From Formicarius rufipectus (Eukaryota > Chordata > Aves > Passeriformes > Formicariidae), in contig VXAU01003699.1 in the NCBI GenBank assembly GCA_013399695.1, positions 502,250 through 566,249 on the forward strand: DNA of 64,000 nt. The letters are read 5' to 3'. Both the position numbers and the translations under genes were made by a program. Shown here piece after piece: positions 1 through 12,629 of the stretch (position 1 is its first letter; every line of letters begins with the position of its first letter). A model generated the notes under the pieces. It was not told the DNA's origin and did no database searches. It saw nothing but the letters and a program-made list of their open reading frames with translations.

Positions 1-3000
1 GAAGAATCATCAAAATAGGATATTAAAGGAATTTTTAAAAAACGTAAATAACTATTAAAAGAAATAAAGAAGCACATAAAAAAATGCAGTCCCTGTCACC
101 AGCCTAGTTCTGATATCAGGGGTGGAGATTTGAAACTGGATATTTTACTCACATGAAAACCATGAAATAAGAATTATTTGTTTTATTCTGTTAGGAGCAA
201 CACATCTCTTTTTTTTTGTCTTTTGCTCTTTGGGCCTTCTTTTTTCTTTCCCCTCAATATATTAAGAGTGTTCTTTAAGTGCCTTTTTTATCATCTTGTT
301 TGCTTCAAAAGGGACAAAAAGCAGGGCAGGATCACTGCTTCTACTCATAGGAAATTGAACAAGGGTGAGAAATTCTCAGTATAGAAATGGGAAAACGTAT
401 ATTAGAGGTTTCTTTTCTGTTTTTATCTCTTCTCCACCTTTGGCTTTCTGTCTGTACCATCATTATGCAGAAGTCTAACTAAATAAATACAGGGTAATAT
501 TTAGAAGTACCTTCTGAGTAGACTGGCCTACTGACCCTTCTTTCGCCTGGTGGGCCAGGCAAAATGTGGATGCTTGGGAGATGGAAAGAATTAAGAGGAG
601 GACAAGAAGTATGTGGTGAGTATGGAAAGAAGTAGCATTTTCTTCAATCAGTAATGCTGGGGTAGCACCAATATCACAAACCTGGGAAATGGTGAATCTA
701 TGGATAAAGATAATAAGGAAACAAAGCTGAGGCATACTGGAAAATGTCATTAAGCAGGGACAGGAGGCATGGGAAACCGGTCAGGCAGAGAGCCTACAGC
801 AAGAAATTTATTTCCAGTGCGTAGAGACTGATGGCAGATTTTACAGGAGGGGGGACCTGAATGGCTTTTCTTACTCGACTTACTGAAAGATACTCTGGAA
901 AGAGCAGGTTTCTTGCAAATGTTGTATGCTAGGTATTGGCAGTATTCTGAGGAAACTATTGTTCACTGGAGTTATTTTTAAATAAAGCTTTATCCTTGAA
1001 ATCATGTTTATGCATATTATTAGTGTTAACATACAAATAGGCTGGATGTAGACTGCTGAATGAAAGACGCAGAAGGGTCTTTCCAGGCTTTTGAGGCACC
1101 TTTCTCAGTTCTTGGGTCAACTTGCCTGCAAAGGGCAAGTTTTTGGCTTGTCTAATAAAGCCCAGTGTGGCTGGAGGAGCTTCCAAGCATACCCTCAACC
1201 CCTCCCTGTATGGCTGAAAGGTAGTATGTAAGTTAGTGGACAACAAATCTCTGTCCTGCCTGGAAGAGGTGCAAATGTCAGGTAGGAAAAACTTCCATCC
1301 TTTCTGCCCCTTGTTAGGTGAGGCAAACACCAGCCTCAGCCTTTCCTTTGGGTAGCTGTTGGGGACATTTCAATTCATATTATCTTTCCTTTCCTATGCA
1401 AATTGTTAAAGATAGTCTGGGAATATTGTGTAGTTTCTGATAAAGGAGAAAGAAGTTTTTAAAGCAGCTTCTTTCTGTCACACCTTGAGCATTCTGTCAA
1501 AGAGGTTTGGTGTTCTCATGGTATGCATTAAAATTGCTGTGGGGATATTACTGGTAGAGAATATCTATTAGATGTATATTTAGACATATTTTAATATCTG
1601 CTAGCCTGACTCTATTTTTTTTTAAACAATAGTAAGACCTAAAATAAACTAAATACTTCTTGAAGCTTTAAAACATTCTTGCAACATAAAGGGAATGTAA
1701 AATCTAATTTAGATCTAAGGCTAGAACTGAATAGGAGGACAAAGAGAAGAGAGGGGAAGAGGTTCCATGTTTCAGTGAAAAAAGTTTTGTGCAACAAAGC
1801 AGGTGTTTATAGAATGCTTAATTTTAATTCAGTGAAGCTAATATTCCAGTTTATGTTGTTCGGAGTAATAACAGTGTAACACAGAGCTGTAGCAAAGATT
1901 TGCAGGTTTACTTTAGGTCACTAACAGTTGCTATAAACACATTGGACTATTTTTTTATTATTATTCTACTCCGTCTACATCCTGTAACTGGAGGGAAGGG
2001 GAAGGGGAGAGGGTTAACAGTTTTTACAGTTTAGGAGGCTTTTCTTCTTGTCACATTTAAACCAAATATGCACAGGTGGCTAGGTGGCACTGTGGATTAA
2101 TGTACTTCTGAATTAATGTGCCTAGAGTGGTTTGTATCACAAAGAGAGCATATCTGAGGTTTGCTTCCCCTCCTGCATCACCATGTGTGCAGTCACTTGA
2201 ATTGCATTATTTTGGTATCAAAATCAGAAATCCAAAAGAATAGACACAGTAGTCATAAGAGAATTACTTAAATGAACCTGTGTTTTGGAGCTATATACTG
2301 CTTTGCAGGCACTGTGCTGAAGCTTGCTATTTATTTTAACTGTAAAAAGAGAAGGTCACCTAAACTGCAAAAATTGTTTTAAAGGAGGAGGGCGGGAAAC
2401 ACAGAAACTTTTCAGCTATTGGATATTGAGTTAAAAAAAAAGAAAAGTACTTCTCCAGCACTATGGGCACTGACTGTGTTATGGGAACACTAAGGCTGGG
2501 AGCTGTGGGTTCCTGCTGAAGCAAGAAGTGTTCATAATCACATGCTATAACCCCCCTGAAAGCCAACTATCACAAGCAGACAGACACACATTACACAAAG
2601 CCATATGCAAGTTATGACTCTCTGCAAACAGATTTTAATGTAAATGTTATCATTTTTTCAGGGGCAGTCCTTCCCCTGTAATAATCAATAAACACAACTT
2701 CATTAGCAACTTTGGTGAAAGTTAGTGATTGCAGTAGTGTCTGCCTGAAGCCAGATGACCCTTTCTTATTGAAGAAGTTTTGCCCATTTAAAAGATTTTG
2801 CTTCTGTAAGAAATAGGAAGTAGAATGCACGTAACCAGTACAACTCAATTATTGCACATTCTTAGTCTCTTCTAGTCCAGAGGTAATAATCACTGTGGGG
2901 ATTTCTAAAAGGTAATTACTGTATATTGCTAATTATAGTTTATTAAGATCAAACATACTTCAGTATTTTGTTGATGTAACAGGAAAACAGTCTGTGTTTA

Positions 3001-5560
3001 TAGTTTTAAATGCAAACAGTGCAATCTTCACTGTGGCTTAAAAAAATGTGGCTTTTAGGATAAAACAGTTTAGATGTCAAGACTACTGCATTAGCTACTT
3101 TCCTCTTTGTAACATAAAATGTAGTTTCTGTAACCTGAGGCAACAGTTCTTTATAATGCATGGTATATATGTGTCCTTACTCCTCCTTTCTTCTGAAGTT
3201 GAAAGTTGTAACGGAGGGGAATTGGTCAGGTACAGAGTATTAACTGAAAGGTATTCTTTCATGTGTATTATTAGTCAAAGATGTATACAATTAGTTAAAG
3301 AAACAGCTTTGGAAAGAACTAAGTGCCTGTAAAAATCAAACTGATTAAGAAAGAAGTACCATACCTCTGACTAGATCTATTTTCCTTAAATTGAAAATGA
3401 AAGCTGCCACTTCTACTAAAAGCCCTTGCAGCCAAGAGATTTCACAGCAGTTCAGTTAAAGCCTAGCTAATGAATATAAGTTACTTTAGTGAATTTTAGT
3501 TGACTTTGAAATTAAAGTCTGAAGCCGTTGGATGCTGCTAGCAGAGCTAGACTATAGCAAAATGGACTTAATAAACTCTATTGTGCAGTTAGATCCCTAG
3601 TGAGATTTGTCTTCCATCCATGACCAATTGGTATTATTTTTGTGGTGACTGGTACTTTTGTCTCTGAGACTGGGATTTCTGGGAGTGATTAGCACTTTTC
3701 AGCACTGATTGGCAGGTTGTAGCAGCAATGAGACAATAGGAGGAATCATTAGGAATTCAAATGCAGATTTTTGTTTGCACGCTTTAGGACTGGTTTGAGT
3801 AGAAGTGAAATCTAGATACGAGGGCAGTAATCAGCTATTATTTAATCCACTTTTTTAATAAAATGCGAAAAGAGAAATGAATATGTTCTAAATAAAAAAA
3901 ATACAGAAGAGAACAGAATAGACAATAAGATCACGTTATGTTAACAGGATTCTCCTACTATATCAGTTTTGGTGAGGGTTTGGATTTTTTTGTTTGTTTT
4001 TCTGGGGACTCCCATCTTGAGTGTTTTGTACAAAATTCTGCAGTAAGTCTGTAATAGGAACAAGTAGAGTTTGTAGTAGAAATATTTTTCATCATGTTGA
4101 AAAGAATTCACATATGAGACAGCAAAAAATAGTATTCACTTAGCAAGGGAAATGCATATGTTGGTACCGTGCTGAGACTTGATGAAACTGTCTGTGTTGC
4201 ATCTAAACAAGAGGCCGTAGGGAAATAATTATAGTGACTGATACTAAGCATTGACCAGCAATTGATAATTGTCCATAAATAATTAGGAAATAATGGTATG
4301 TCAGTGGTGTAAATTATGTAAATATAGTAGCTATATCTCTAGATACTGATTGAATGCCCTATAAGTGATTTTTTTTTTTAAATTCTGATTATAAATTTAA
4401 TATACTGTACATGACAATTTAATCTTGTTTGGCATCAAAGCTACCAAGATAATACAGAATTATGAAAGTCTAATCAAAGAGAGAAAAATCAGATGAACAT
4501 CATTATTTTGGAGAGCTGGTTTAATAGGAGTTGACATTTTCAAAAGAGCATAGATTTTTATTTATTTTTTTTTTTTGAGACAACAATTAATCTGAACTAG
4601 GTTTCTGAGCAATAGGCTAACAGAACAAAACTGACTGAAATTATAGATGTGAGGGTGTACTTCATATCTCATAAGGTATTAAATATTTAAAGTATGATTT
4701 TGTATAGCACACACGCTTTATGTAAATTGATCATGGCTCTGGATTTTTTTTCTTAAACTATGTGCTGTTCAGGGCAAGGGCTGTATATTTTGTTTTATTG
4801 TGACTAACTTCTGAAGATTTCATCATCTTTTCCTTCTCTATTGATACCAACAGAAGTCTATAAATACTATTTTATATCTTAATACTATCAGATTATATTA
4901 AAACCCCATCATATTAGCTAACATCAATTGCACAGAAATGTGTAATGCCTCCCAAGAATAAAATTTTGAGCACAAGGGGTAGGACTTTTGTGAATGCTTC
5001 AGCTCTATATAATTTGGTTTTGCTGAACTTTGTTAGCACATTGGCTGAAAGATGTTCCAAAATTGATGAAATTTAGTCCTGCTGATATTCTACATGATAC
5101 TCTGATATTCTACTCCATGATGTTCACAAAATGGTCATTTTACTACATATCGTTTACAAAAATCTTAATATTAATAAGAAATGTGTTTTTCATAAAGTCA
5201 ACTAAATCCTAGATATCAGTGCAGTGTAATTTGAAAAAACTTTTAAAAAGAGCCAGATAAGATATTCTGATGCCAAGCTGATGACCCAAATACTGCTTCT
5301 CTCGCGTAGTATACACGTACACAGAGTAGCTGTTGCTGCAGTGTGGTGCTTCTGCATCAGTGTGGGAATGGTTTCAACTCTCCTCTCTACCTTCAGATTT
5401 TAATTCTTATTAATTGGATTTTGGCATCCAGAATCAAACAGAACCTCTGAATCTGCTTTTAATGTTCAGCACGTATTTGTCTCCCACTGAAGCTGGAAAC
5501 GTGGGTAAGGGCTTCACTGATTCAGGATCTGTAGGGGTGCACTTGCTCAATAAAGACAGC
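1..5560. other. AT-rich non-coding stretch, no gene seen
   Basis: Unique-looking AT-rich DNA with stop codons in all six frames and only short chance open frames (the longest, about 124 codons, on the minus strand at 956-1330, has no recognisable domain). It holds short T and A runs (for example 4560-4577) and one possible SINE remnant near 2.07-2.18 kb, listed separately. A near direct repeat of TGATATTCTAC lies at about 5083-5113. I see no CpG-rich promoter, no splice-bounded exon with recognisable protein content and no long tandem repeat. Confidence 0.6.
2066..2180 (+). repeat. Possible ancient tRNA-derived SINE remnant
   Basis: The segment reads like the head of an old tRNA-type SINE. 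A GGTGGCACTGTGGATTAATG stretch resembles an A-box region (general form TRGCNNAGYNGG), and about 70 bases later GAGGTTTGCTTCCCC loosely resembles a B box. Spacing is longer than in a tRNA and both boxes are imperfect. I cannot assign a family, and chance similarity is quite possible. Confidence 0.2.
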
Positions 5561-5655
5561 AACAATTAGGAATGGTAGATAAGGTGGAGGAAAGGGGAAA
5601 ATGAGAGGTGGAAGGAAGAGCAAGAGAGACACATTTGAGAGAGTGCCGTAGTTAC

Positions 5656-5764
5656 CGTCCAGCGTCCTGCCAGCTCAGCTTGGAGCATCTGCTGTTGCTG
5701 TGTGAGCAGTAGCTCCTGCTGCTCCTTGGAGTGAAACCACCCTGACTGTACTTGCCTGTCAGCA
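5656..5764 (-). other. Exon-like, glutamine-coding patch (unproven)
   Basis: On the minus strand this 109-base block is richer in G+C than its surroundings. It is preceded by TTTGGCAG (an AG acceptor, with only a weak pyrimidine tract) and followed by GTAACT (a plausible donor). The open frame through it encodes a Q/E/L-rich segment containing KEQQELLLTQQQQMLQAEL, the sort of sequence seen in coiled coils and glutamine-rich transcription factors. I do not recognise the protein. The block length is not a multiple of three, and no partner exon is visible. It could be an isolated exon of a gene spread far beyond the window, a conserved non-coding element, or chance from CAG/CTG-rich DNA. Confidence 0.2.
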
Positions 5765-5769
5765 CTGCC

Positions 5770-8700
5770 AAACATTTCAGCTTTTGGCCAATTAAAACAA
5801 GATTCTCGCCAAAAAAAAAGCCACCAATTCAACATTAACAGTACTTTAAAGGAACAAAAAAGTACCAAACTCGCCTGTCAGCTAAACTCTCCCCCTTCAC
5901 CTTTCTTTTTAGTGAACAATTTTAAACTCGCACCACTTCTACGCCTGATCTTCATTTAAATTAATTTCCTCCTTTTTTCTTTCATGAGATTTTATTAATA
6001 TCTCTGATTAAAAAATATCTATTTGCTCATTATCACTTAGCATTGGAAGATTTTATTTTCCTTATCAAATTAGTTATAAAAGGCCTTTTTTTCTTTTTAA
6101 GAAAAAGATCTGATTGCTCCTTCTGCATTACAGTCTAGACCATTCTAAGAGAACTAAGTAGGGAAAAATATATCTGCATTAAAAAAAATAAGGTAATTTT
6201 TAAATAACTCCCAAGATAAAGTGGACATATGGTAAGAGCTAAAATGTGTAACCTAACCATATAGATATTTAGATTCACGCTGCCTTTTTCTGGCTCTGGC
6301 AGCACTCTGTATGGGGAGATAAGGGCAGACTTATAAGGCTATGATTCAGTAGAGGCTATTTCGACAAGTTTCCACTCTGAGATTCTGTTCATCAACCTCT
6401 AATTAGCACTTCATCGCTTTCAGCTTTGTGTCACCCAGCTGACTAGAGGAAGATGACACCTCCAACTTGAACTGGGCTTTTTTCCATTTTCTTGGAGCTC
6501 ATCAAGACATGTGGTGCTTTCTTAAAGTGCAGCTGGTGCTGGCACTTTCATTGTAAATTTAAATCGCTGTGTTTGGAAAAAGGTGATAAGAACAGTTTGT
6601 TTCATGTCCCTGGTGTTTAGCCTGAGGCAATTCCCAGCAAATATATTCAAGGCGCCTTCTGGTTTGATCTGCTACTCTTTTTTATTATTATTATTCTTAA
6701 TAACAATGCTAGAAAATATGCACCTAAAAGAATACCCGGTGCAGTATATAAATTTTTCCGACAGTCACTAAAGTTTAAGAGAAAATAAATCCCCTTTAAG
6801 CTTCAATTTAGATAAATAGCAAATATATATATGTTCAGGGAAGGAGGAGTTAGGTTTTTGCAAGTTTGGTATTTTTTTTACATTTTCTTTATCACATTTT
6901 TTGGAAAAAAAACATTTCATTTTTCTTGATTTGTCATTCTATTGGTCATGCTATAGGTAACATGTGCGAGTAGTTTATTTAAACAGTTTTTTGTGCCTAC
7001 TCAATTGTTATATTATTTATGAAATAAAGCTAAAGAACAATATTTATCTCAGAGTAGCTGTTTGTAGAAATATACCTAGAAATCCAGCTATCAACATTAT
7101 AGCTCTGTCCATTATGTTCTTAAATGCTTGTTTGTGTACATTCGCACTCTTAAGATCTGAGCGGATACTGCTTAATTGATATATTTTCTGCTTTTTAAAG
7201 TGTGTGCCAAAATGAGTCCAACATTAAGAAAAGAGATAAAGGATTTACACATCAACTTTTCCATTTTCAAAATTTCCACATTACTACTTTTTTCTTCTGA
7301 GTATGTACTCCATTCACACAACTTAGTTATAGAATTAACCAAATTAGAGAAATTCCATCTCAAAAGAGCAGCTATTGTATATTTACTTAAGGAAACTTGG
7401 ATACTTTTCAAGTAAACAGTTAAAAATAATCTTTGGGTTTCTTTAGCTTTTTGCTTTTTGTTTTGTTTTCTGTAGAGTGCAAATACAAAACCGTGCTTCT
7501 GGGGTTTTTTTTAATTTCTTTCAGTATTTTTACTAACCTTTAGAAATAAAACCCATATTAACAAAATTTCTACTAAGTTTTTTATATTTGACTTTTCTGA
7601 ATTGCTGTTGTGCATTTTAGTGCTGTTCGAGACCTAGGTCCCAAGTACTGTGGTACCGCTGTAAAAGATCTGAGAACCTTCTATAGTAACCTTGTGGAGT
7701 GAGCACAGAATTGTTCTTCTCTTTCTTCACTGTGGCAGAAATGAAAGCATACATGAGGAAAAATTTAGCTTGATCCAACTTTTAAAAATGGAACCAACAC
7801 ATTGGCTTAGACTTTATTTTTGCATTCTGGCTAATACTTCTGGTGTAAATTGCCATATTTCCATTGCTGTAGAAATTAAACTCTGATTTCTGTACATATG
7901 GAGAAATGTAACATATGAAGATAGTGGCCCAATCTACAAATTTATAATTTTCCATTTTTCTATAAATATAGATGTTCTGTGATTATCAATAGAGCTTCTC
8001 AATAAAATTCAGTCTTAGATACAAAATAATGTCATTTTGTCTTAAAATTTGACAACCTAAAAATTTATCTCTAGCTCTTTGAAATCTGTATTTTAGCTTT
8101 TACATTCAGCAGTTTATTGCGGTAGGAAATATTTCAAACAGAATAATAAAATTGTTCTATCAAAGAACTCTAATAATTTAGAAGATCATTTTTTCCAGCA
8201 AGCCAAATATTAGGAATGAAGTTTAATCAAAGATCTAGTGCTATATTTCTTCTGAAGGAAGGAAATAACTGATTATTTCTGAGTTTTTCAGAATCAGCCT
8301 CTTTAGAAATAAGATTAAACTCAATTGTAGCTTGCAAAATTGGTATCTTCTTTACTCGAATCCCTGTTACAAATGGTTTTACGTTGTGAAAGGCTTCTTT
8401 TAATAGTTGTTTGCTCCTTTGACGAACTAGCTAATTGTCTGCAGGTCTATTCATCTTAATTCAGACCCATTACCCTCCATTTTTCCTCTTTACCCTTCAG
8501 TAGCTACTGCTGTGGCCTCATGCTGCTACCCTACCCAACGACATAAGACCATTTTGCTGTAGTCCCACAAGGAACTTCCTTGTGCTATCTGCCATGTAGA
8601 CATGAAGTAAATGGGCTGTCTCTGTTCCGTGTACTTTATGGAGCCTTGGCTTCCCACCTGAATACCCCAAATCCCCATGTGGAAATTTTCTCTGACTACC

Positions 8701-11700
8701 CCTGATCTGGGCACCCGAGGCACTCAGATTAACCCTTCTCTTCCAGCTTTAGAGAGGTTGGGTATGGACCAACGTATATCCCAGGGAGACATCTGTGACA
8801 TAGGATGAGGATTTGTTTTTTTAAATTGAGCCCTCACAAAATTGAGCTGACAAAACTGATTTTTTGCATGCAGGAGCAGAGAACAGGGAAGCCTCTGCAC
8901 TGATGAGAAAGTGCATTTGGTTAAAGTTTAGGTACGGGGAGTTTCAGGAAGCCAAATAAAGGAATCTCACATTCAATACATGGAACTTGACTGATCTATG
9001 TCTCTTTACCTCTGTTTTTCTGCCTTAGTAAAAGCCTTGGTTTTCTGCTGTTGGTCAAACATTGTGAATGGTAATACTGAATTTCCCCAAAAATTTCAAA
9101 CATTCATTTTGTTTTTACCCAGCAGCTGTCGGAACAACCTTTGGCTGTATAAATAGTTATGTGAATAAGAGTTGCTTACAGTTTTCACATGTTTTGACAG
9201 TCCTTATATAGTGCACAGCAGTCAGTCTTTCTGAGAATGCCTAATACAGGATTGGACAGAGAGATGTGCATGGATTGACAATTGGTGATAAATGAGGATT
9301 TTCTTATTAAATGGGGATAAGAGATATTTCCTGGTGAGGGCCAAATTCTCCACATAAGAGACAAGAAAGGAATGGTGGTAGGGACTATCTGTCAGTTGCT
9401 AGGCACTTAATTCATCCTTAGACCTCAAGGACTCAGCATGGGAACCAACCAAGATAAATAATTTCCATTGGCTGTGTCATCTCTTGCTTTTGCCAGAAAG
9501 CATCAGTTTTCCCTTGACTAGTAAAAGCACTGATGGCAATTATTACATTATATGCAGAATAACCATATATCTATGTAGAAATGTATATTAAATGGTGCAA
9601 AAAAGATTATGATCATGGAATTGTTTGTGTGAGACGAGCCCTCTCCAATAAACAGATTTTTTTTTCAGTGTAATTCAGCACCACAATGATAATTCAACAA
9701 TATAACCAATATAAGTACAGATATGAAGGTACGAAACAATATATTGTCAGAAGCAATAAGAAAGATTTAGCAACGTGTAAACAGGATAGAGCCACAATAG
9801 GCCAAGCATGGCAATAGTTTATTATACATACCTACCTAACTGAAAGCCATACTGAGCAGAATGTAAAAGAGAAAGAAGTGGTAAATAGTGGTGGCTGTTT
9901 TTATTATTCTGCACTTTAAGAAGGATATGATTTGGAATTTGCATTCCACATGAGTTCTGAGTTTTTTGTGAATCTCATTTTAAGAGTATTTAACATTTGT
10001 GTAGCTCTTAATTCAGCAATATACAACCACGAACTCTGAACAACTACATAAGCAACTCAGATGCGATACATGAAGATGTGCTGTTGAGCTCTGGGTTACT
10101 ACATCACTAAACATGGAATGGACATGGAAGTGTGTTTTTTGTCCTCACTGTGAGAGAGCCAGCTTTGGAAGAGTGATGTGCAGCCACTGTTCACTGCTCT
10201 TTATTGGCAGCACAAACCTGCCTAAAGCCATTGTGGAGATATGGGATGACAGACAATTGCTGCTTTTGCCCTCTTTTGTGTAGTGAAGCTAGCTTAGTAC
10301 TTAAACAAGAAAAATTAAAAAAAAAAATTAAAAAATCACCAACTGCATGCTTTCCTGAAGCTCTTCCTCAGCATGCATTTGCTCAGAGCTCCAGGAAGCA
10401 ATCTTACCAGTCCTAGCACTAACAAATTAAGGTGACACATTATGCATTATGAGATTGGCTTAAAAATCATGAAATTAGAGAACCAGAGGAGACTGGGGAG
10501 GGGGCAGAGACCAAAAGAAACACTTTCTTTCTTTTTTTTTAAAAATAATTCTTTGCTTTTATTTTTATAAACTTTTAGAATATACTAGGATTGTGTTTTC
10601 AAACTTTTTTCTGAGTTGATATTTTCAGAACTAGGGCTCTGAAAAATAGTAAGTGTTGTGAAATCTTAATAAGCCCTTGAGTTTTCAGTGCATTATTGCA
10701 GCTGAGCTGAACGAAATGCTCCTGTGGCTCCTGGGGCAGTGCAGGTTTCTAAAGAGTCGCTGCCACTCTGCTTCATCTAAGTGAGGCTTTGTGTTTCTGA
10801 AACCTCTGGGAGACCCCATAGGAAAAATCTGCAATTTTCCAGTAGTGGTGGACAGAATTACAAGAAACATATCCAAAGCATTTAGTTGGTATTGTTTTTA
10901 TCTTGCAGTTTGCTGAGCATACACTCAGTAATAAAGAATCTAAAGAAAATCAGTATAATTGAGCCACAGAATAGCAGTAACGTGGCCTTAACCGTAAACT
11001 TTAATGTATGATGATTTTGAAAGGATTTAAATTGACAGCAAACAGCTTTGACTTTTGGTGATTCATAGTACTAAGGGTATACTTTATTTAAACCCACTGG
11101 ATAAAGAAATCATGGCCGTGTTTAAGTCAGACCTATGGATTTCTCTGGGATCAGGATTTAACCAATAAGCCCTCAAACCAGCTAAATTTTTAAAAAGTTT
11201 AGAACATGTTCTATGCTACTCTTCTTATGGATTATATTATGCTGGTTTTACTGTTATCTGGGGTGTGAGACTGTATTTTCTGAGAGAAGGATGAGAAGTT
11301 ATTTGTATTTTCTTTAATAATGCTTACTATCTTAAGACAAAGCACGTTCTGCTTGAACTTGATGGTCTGATATGTGTTTTACATGTATTTGTCCTACTGG
11401 GGAATTTGTTATATGTCTATATAGATGATCGTAACCTCTCTTTTCCTGCATTGTTTTGATCTTAGTGAAGCTAAGCTTCTGCAAATAAAAATTTAGATGT
11501 TAAGTACTTAGCCGTTATGTGCATTTACATCTGTGTGTAAAGGTAAGTTACCTTAATTCTGAGCTCTTTCTGTTTCACAATGTGATTGCCTTACAAACCA
11601 GAAACAAGTAGTAATGGCTTAACTGTGCCAACAAAGCACTTCACATGGGGTACAGGTTTGGAAATGAACTTCAGCACAGACCTTGTAGACATCTGAACTC

Positions 11701-12025
11701 TATAAATCCACAGGTGTTTAAGTAGCCCTAAGGGCTAGGTCAGATAGCAAACTTGTTTCAGTATGACTTTACAAGGATTTAGTACTGTGTAAACAACACT
11801 TGCAAGGTTTTCTCTTTACTGCTGAGTAAAACCAGTAGCAGGAAGCGCCACCTTTGATTTTCATACCATAAAATGTACAGTGTTTTTTATTCTATAAGCA
11901 GTGTTTGCTAGAATGTTTGTGAGCAAGACTGCATAAAAAATTAAACTTTCTTAGCTGTTGTGTTTTGAGACAAGTTGATAGAAATGGAACCATTTTTGAA
12001 AGGAAATTACAGGGGAGCTGGAGAG
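5770..12025. other. AT-rich non-coding stretch, no gene seen
   Basis: No gene is supported. The 6270-6560 part is less AT-rich, lacks simple repeats and contains a TAATTA homeodomain core inside CCTCTAATTAGCACTT. Its texture resembles conserved non-coding DNA, but this cannot be confirmed from one sequence. A (ATT)n-like patch lies near 6681-6696. The 8440-8790 part is relatively GC-rich without a recognisable repeat or protein. An A-rich run lies at about 10310-10337 and a T-rich run at about 10520-10545. Short open frames are scattered on both strands and none has a recognisable domain. Confidence 0.55.
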
Positions 12026-12105
12026 TTTGGTTTGGGTTTTTTTTTTTTGTTTTTTTGGGGTTTTTTTGTCAGTTTTGTTTGTTGTTGCTTTTGGTCTTTG
12101 TTTTG
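12026..12105. repeat. TTTG/T-rich low-complexity tract
   Basis: A run of T with interspersed G, in GTTT and TTTTGG units, with a 12-T stretch and a GGGG block. On the other strand it would read as a CAAA tract like the one 320 bases downstream. It has no coding capacity. Confidence 0.85.
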
Positions 12106-12418
12106 AGAGAAGCATTCAAGGCCTTCTGGAGAAAGATAAATTAGGCTGTAGTTTTATACGTGAATGCAGTCTGCAGATCTTAGGTCTATGCATTTCTACC
12201 TAAAGTAATGTTGTTGTTAAAATTTCTTAAGCAGGTGGGCTTATTTCTCAGTGAAGTAACCCCGAAGTGTAAACTTGCTAGCACAGAAATACTGTTGAAT
12301 TGATGCTGCAATTAAAAAATAAAACAGACTAGCTAATGCTGAGTGTTGAGAACAGCATTCTATTTTTCCCCTCAGATCTGGTGTGCTTGTAATACTGAAG
12401 GATTTCCATCAGTACCTT

Positions 12419-12629
12419 AAAAAAACCCACCCTACACACATTAAAAAAAACCCAAAACAAACAAAAAAAACCAAACAAACAAAAAAACAAACAAACAAAA
12501 AAAAAACAACAAAAAAACCAAACAAAAAACCGAAAAACAAACAAACAAACAAAAAAAAAACCAAAAAAACCAACACCCAAAAACCGCACACTCCGAAACA
12601 AAACAAAAATATGAACAGACAAAAAAAAT
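12419..12629. repeat. CAAA/A-rich low-complexity tract
   Basis: About 210 bases made almost only of A and C, in irregular CAAA, ACAAAC and AAAACC units. Both strands are open across it because it contains few T on one strand and few A on the other. The plus strand reads as a K/T/N/P-rich peptide and the minus strand as an F/V/C/L-rich one. These are compositional artefacts, not genes. It may be an expanded poly-A or CAAA microsatellite; no retroelement body is recognisable beside it. Confidence 0.88.

Noticed and set aside
8440..8790. GC-richer block suspected of being an LTR or exon
   Set aside because: No TG...CA ends, primer-binding site, polypurine tract, target duplication or recognised peptide.
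10685..10876. Minus-strand frame with protein-like composition
   Set aside because: Only 63 codons, no recognised motif, and no convincing splice signals.
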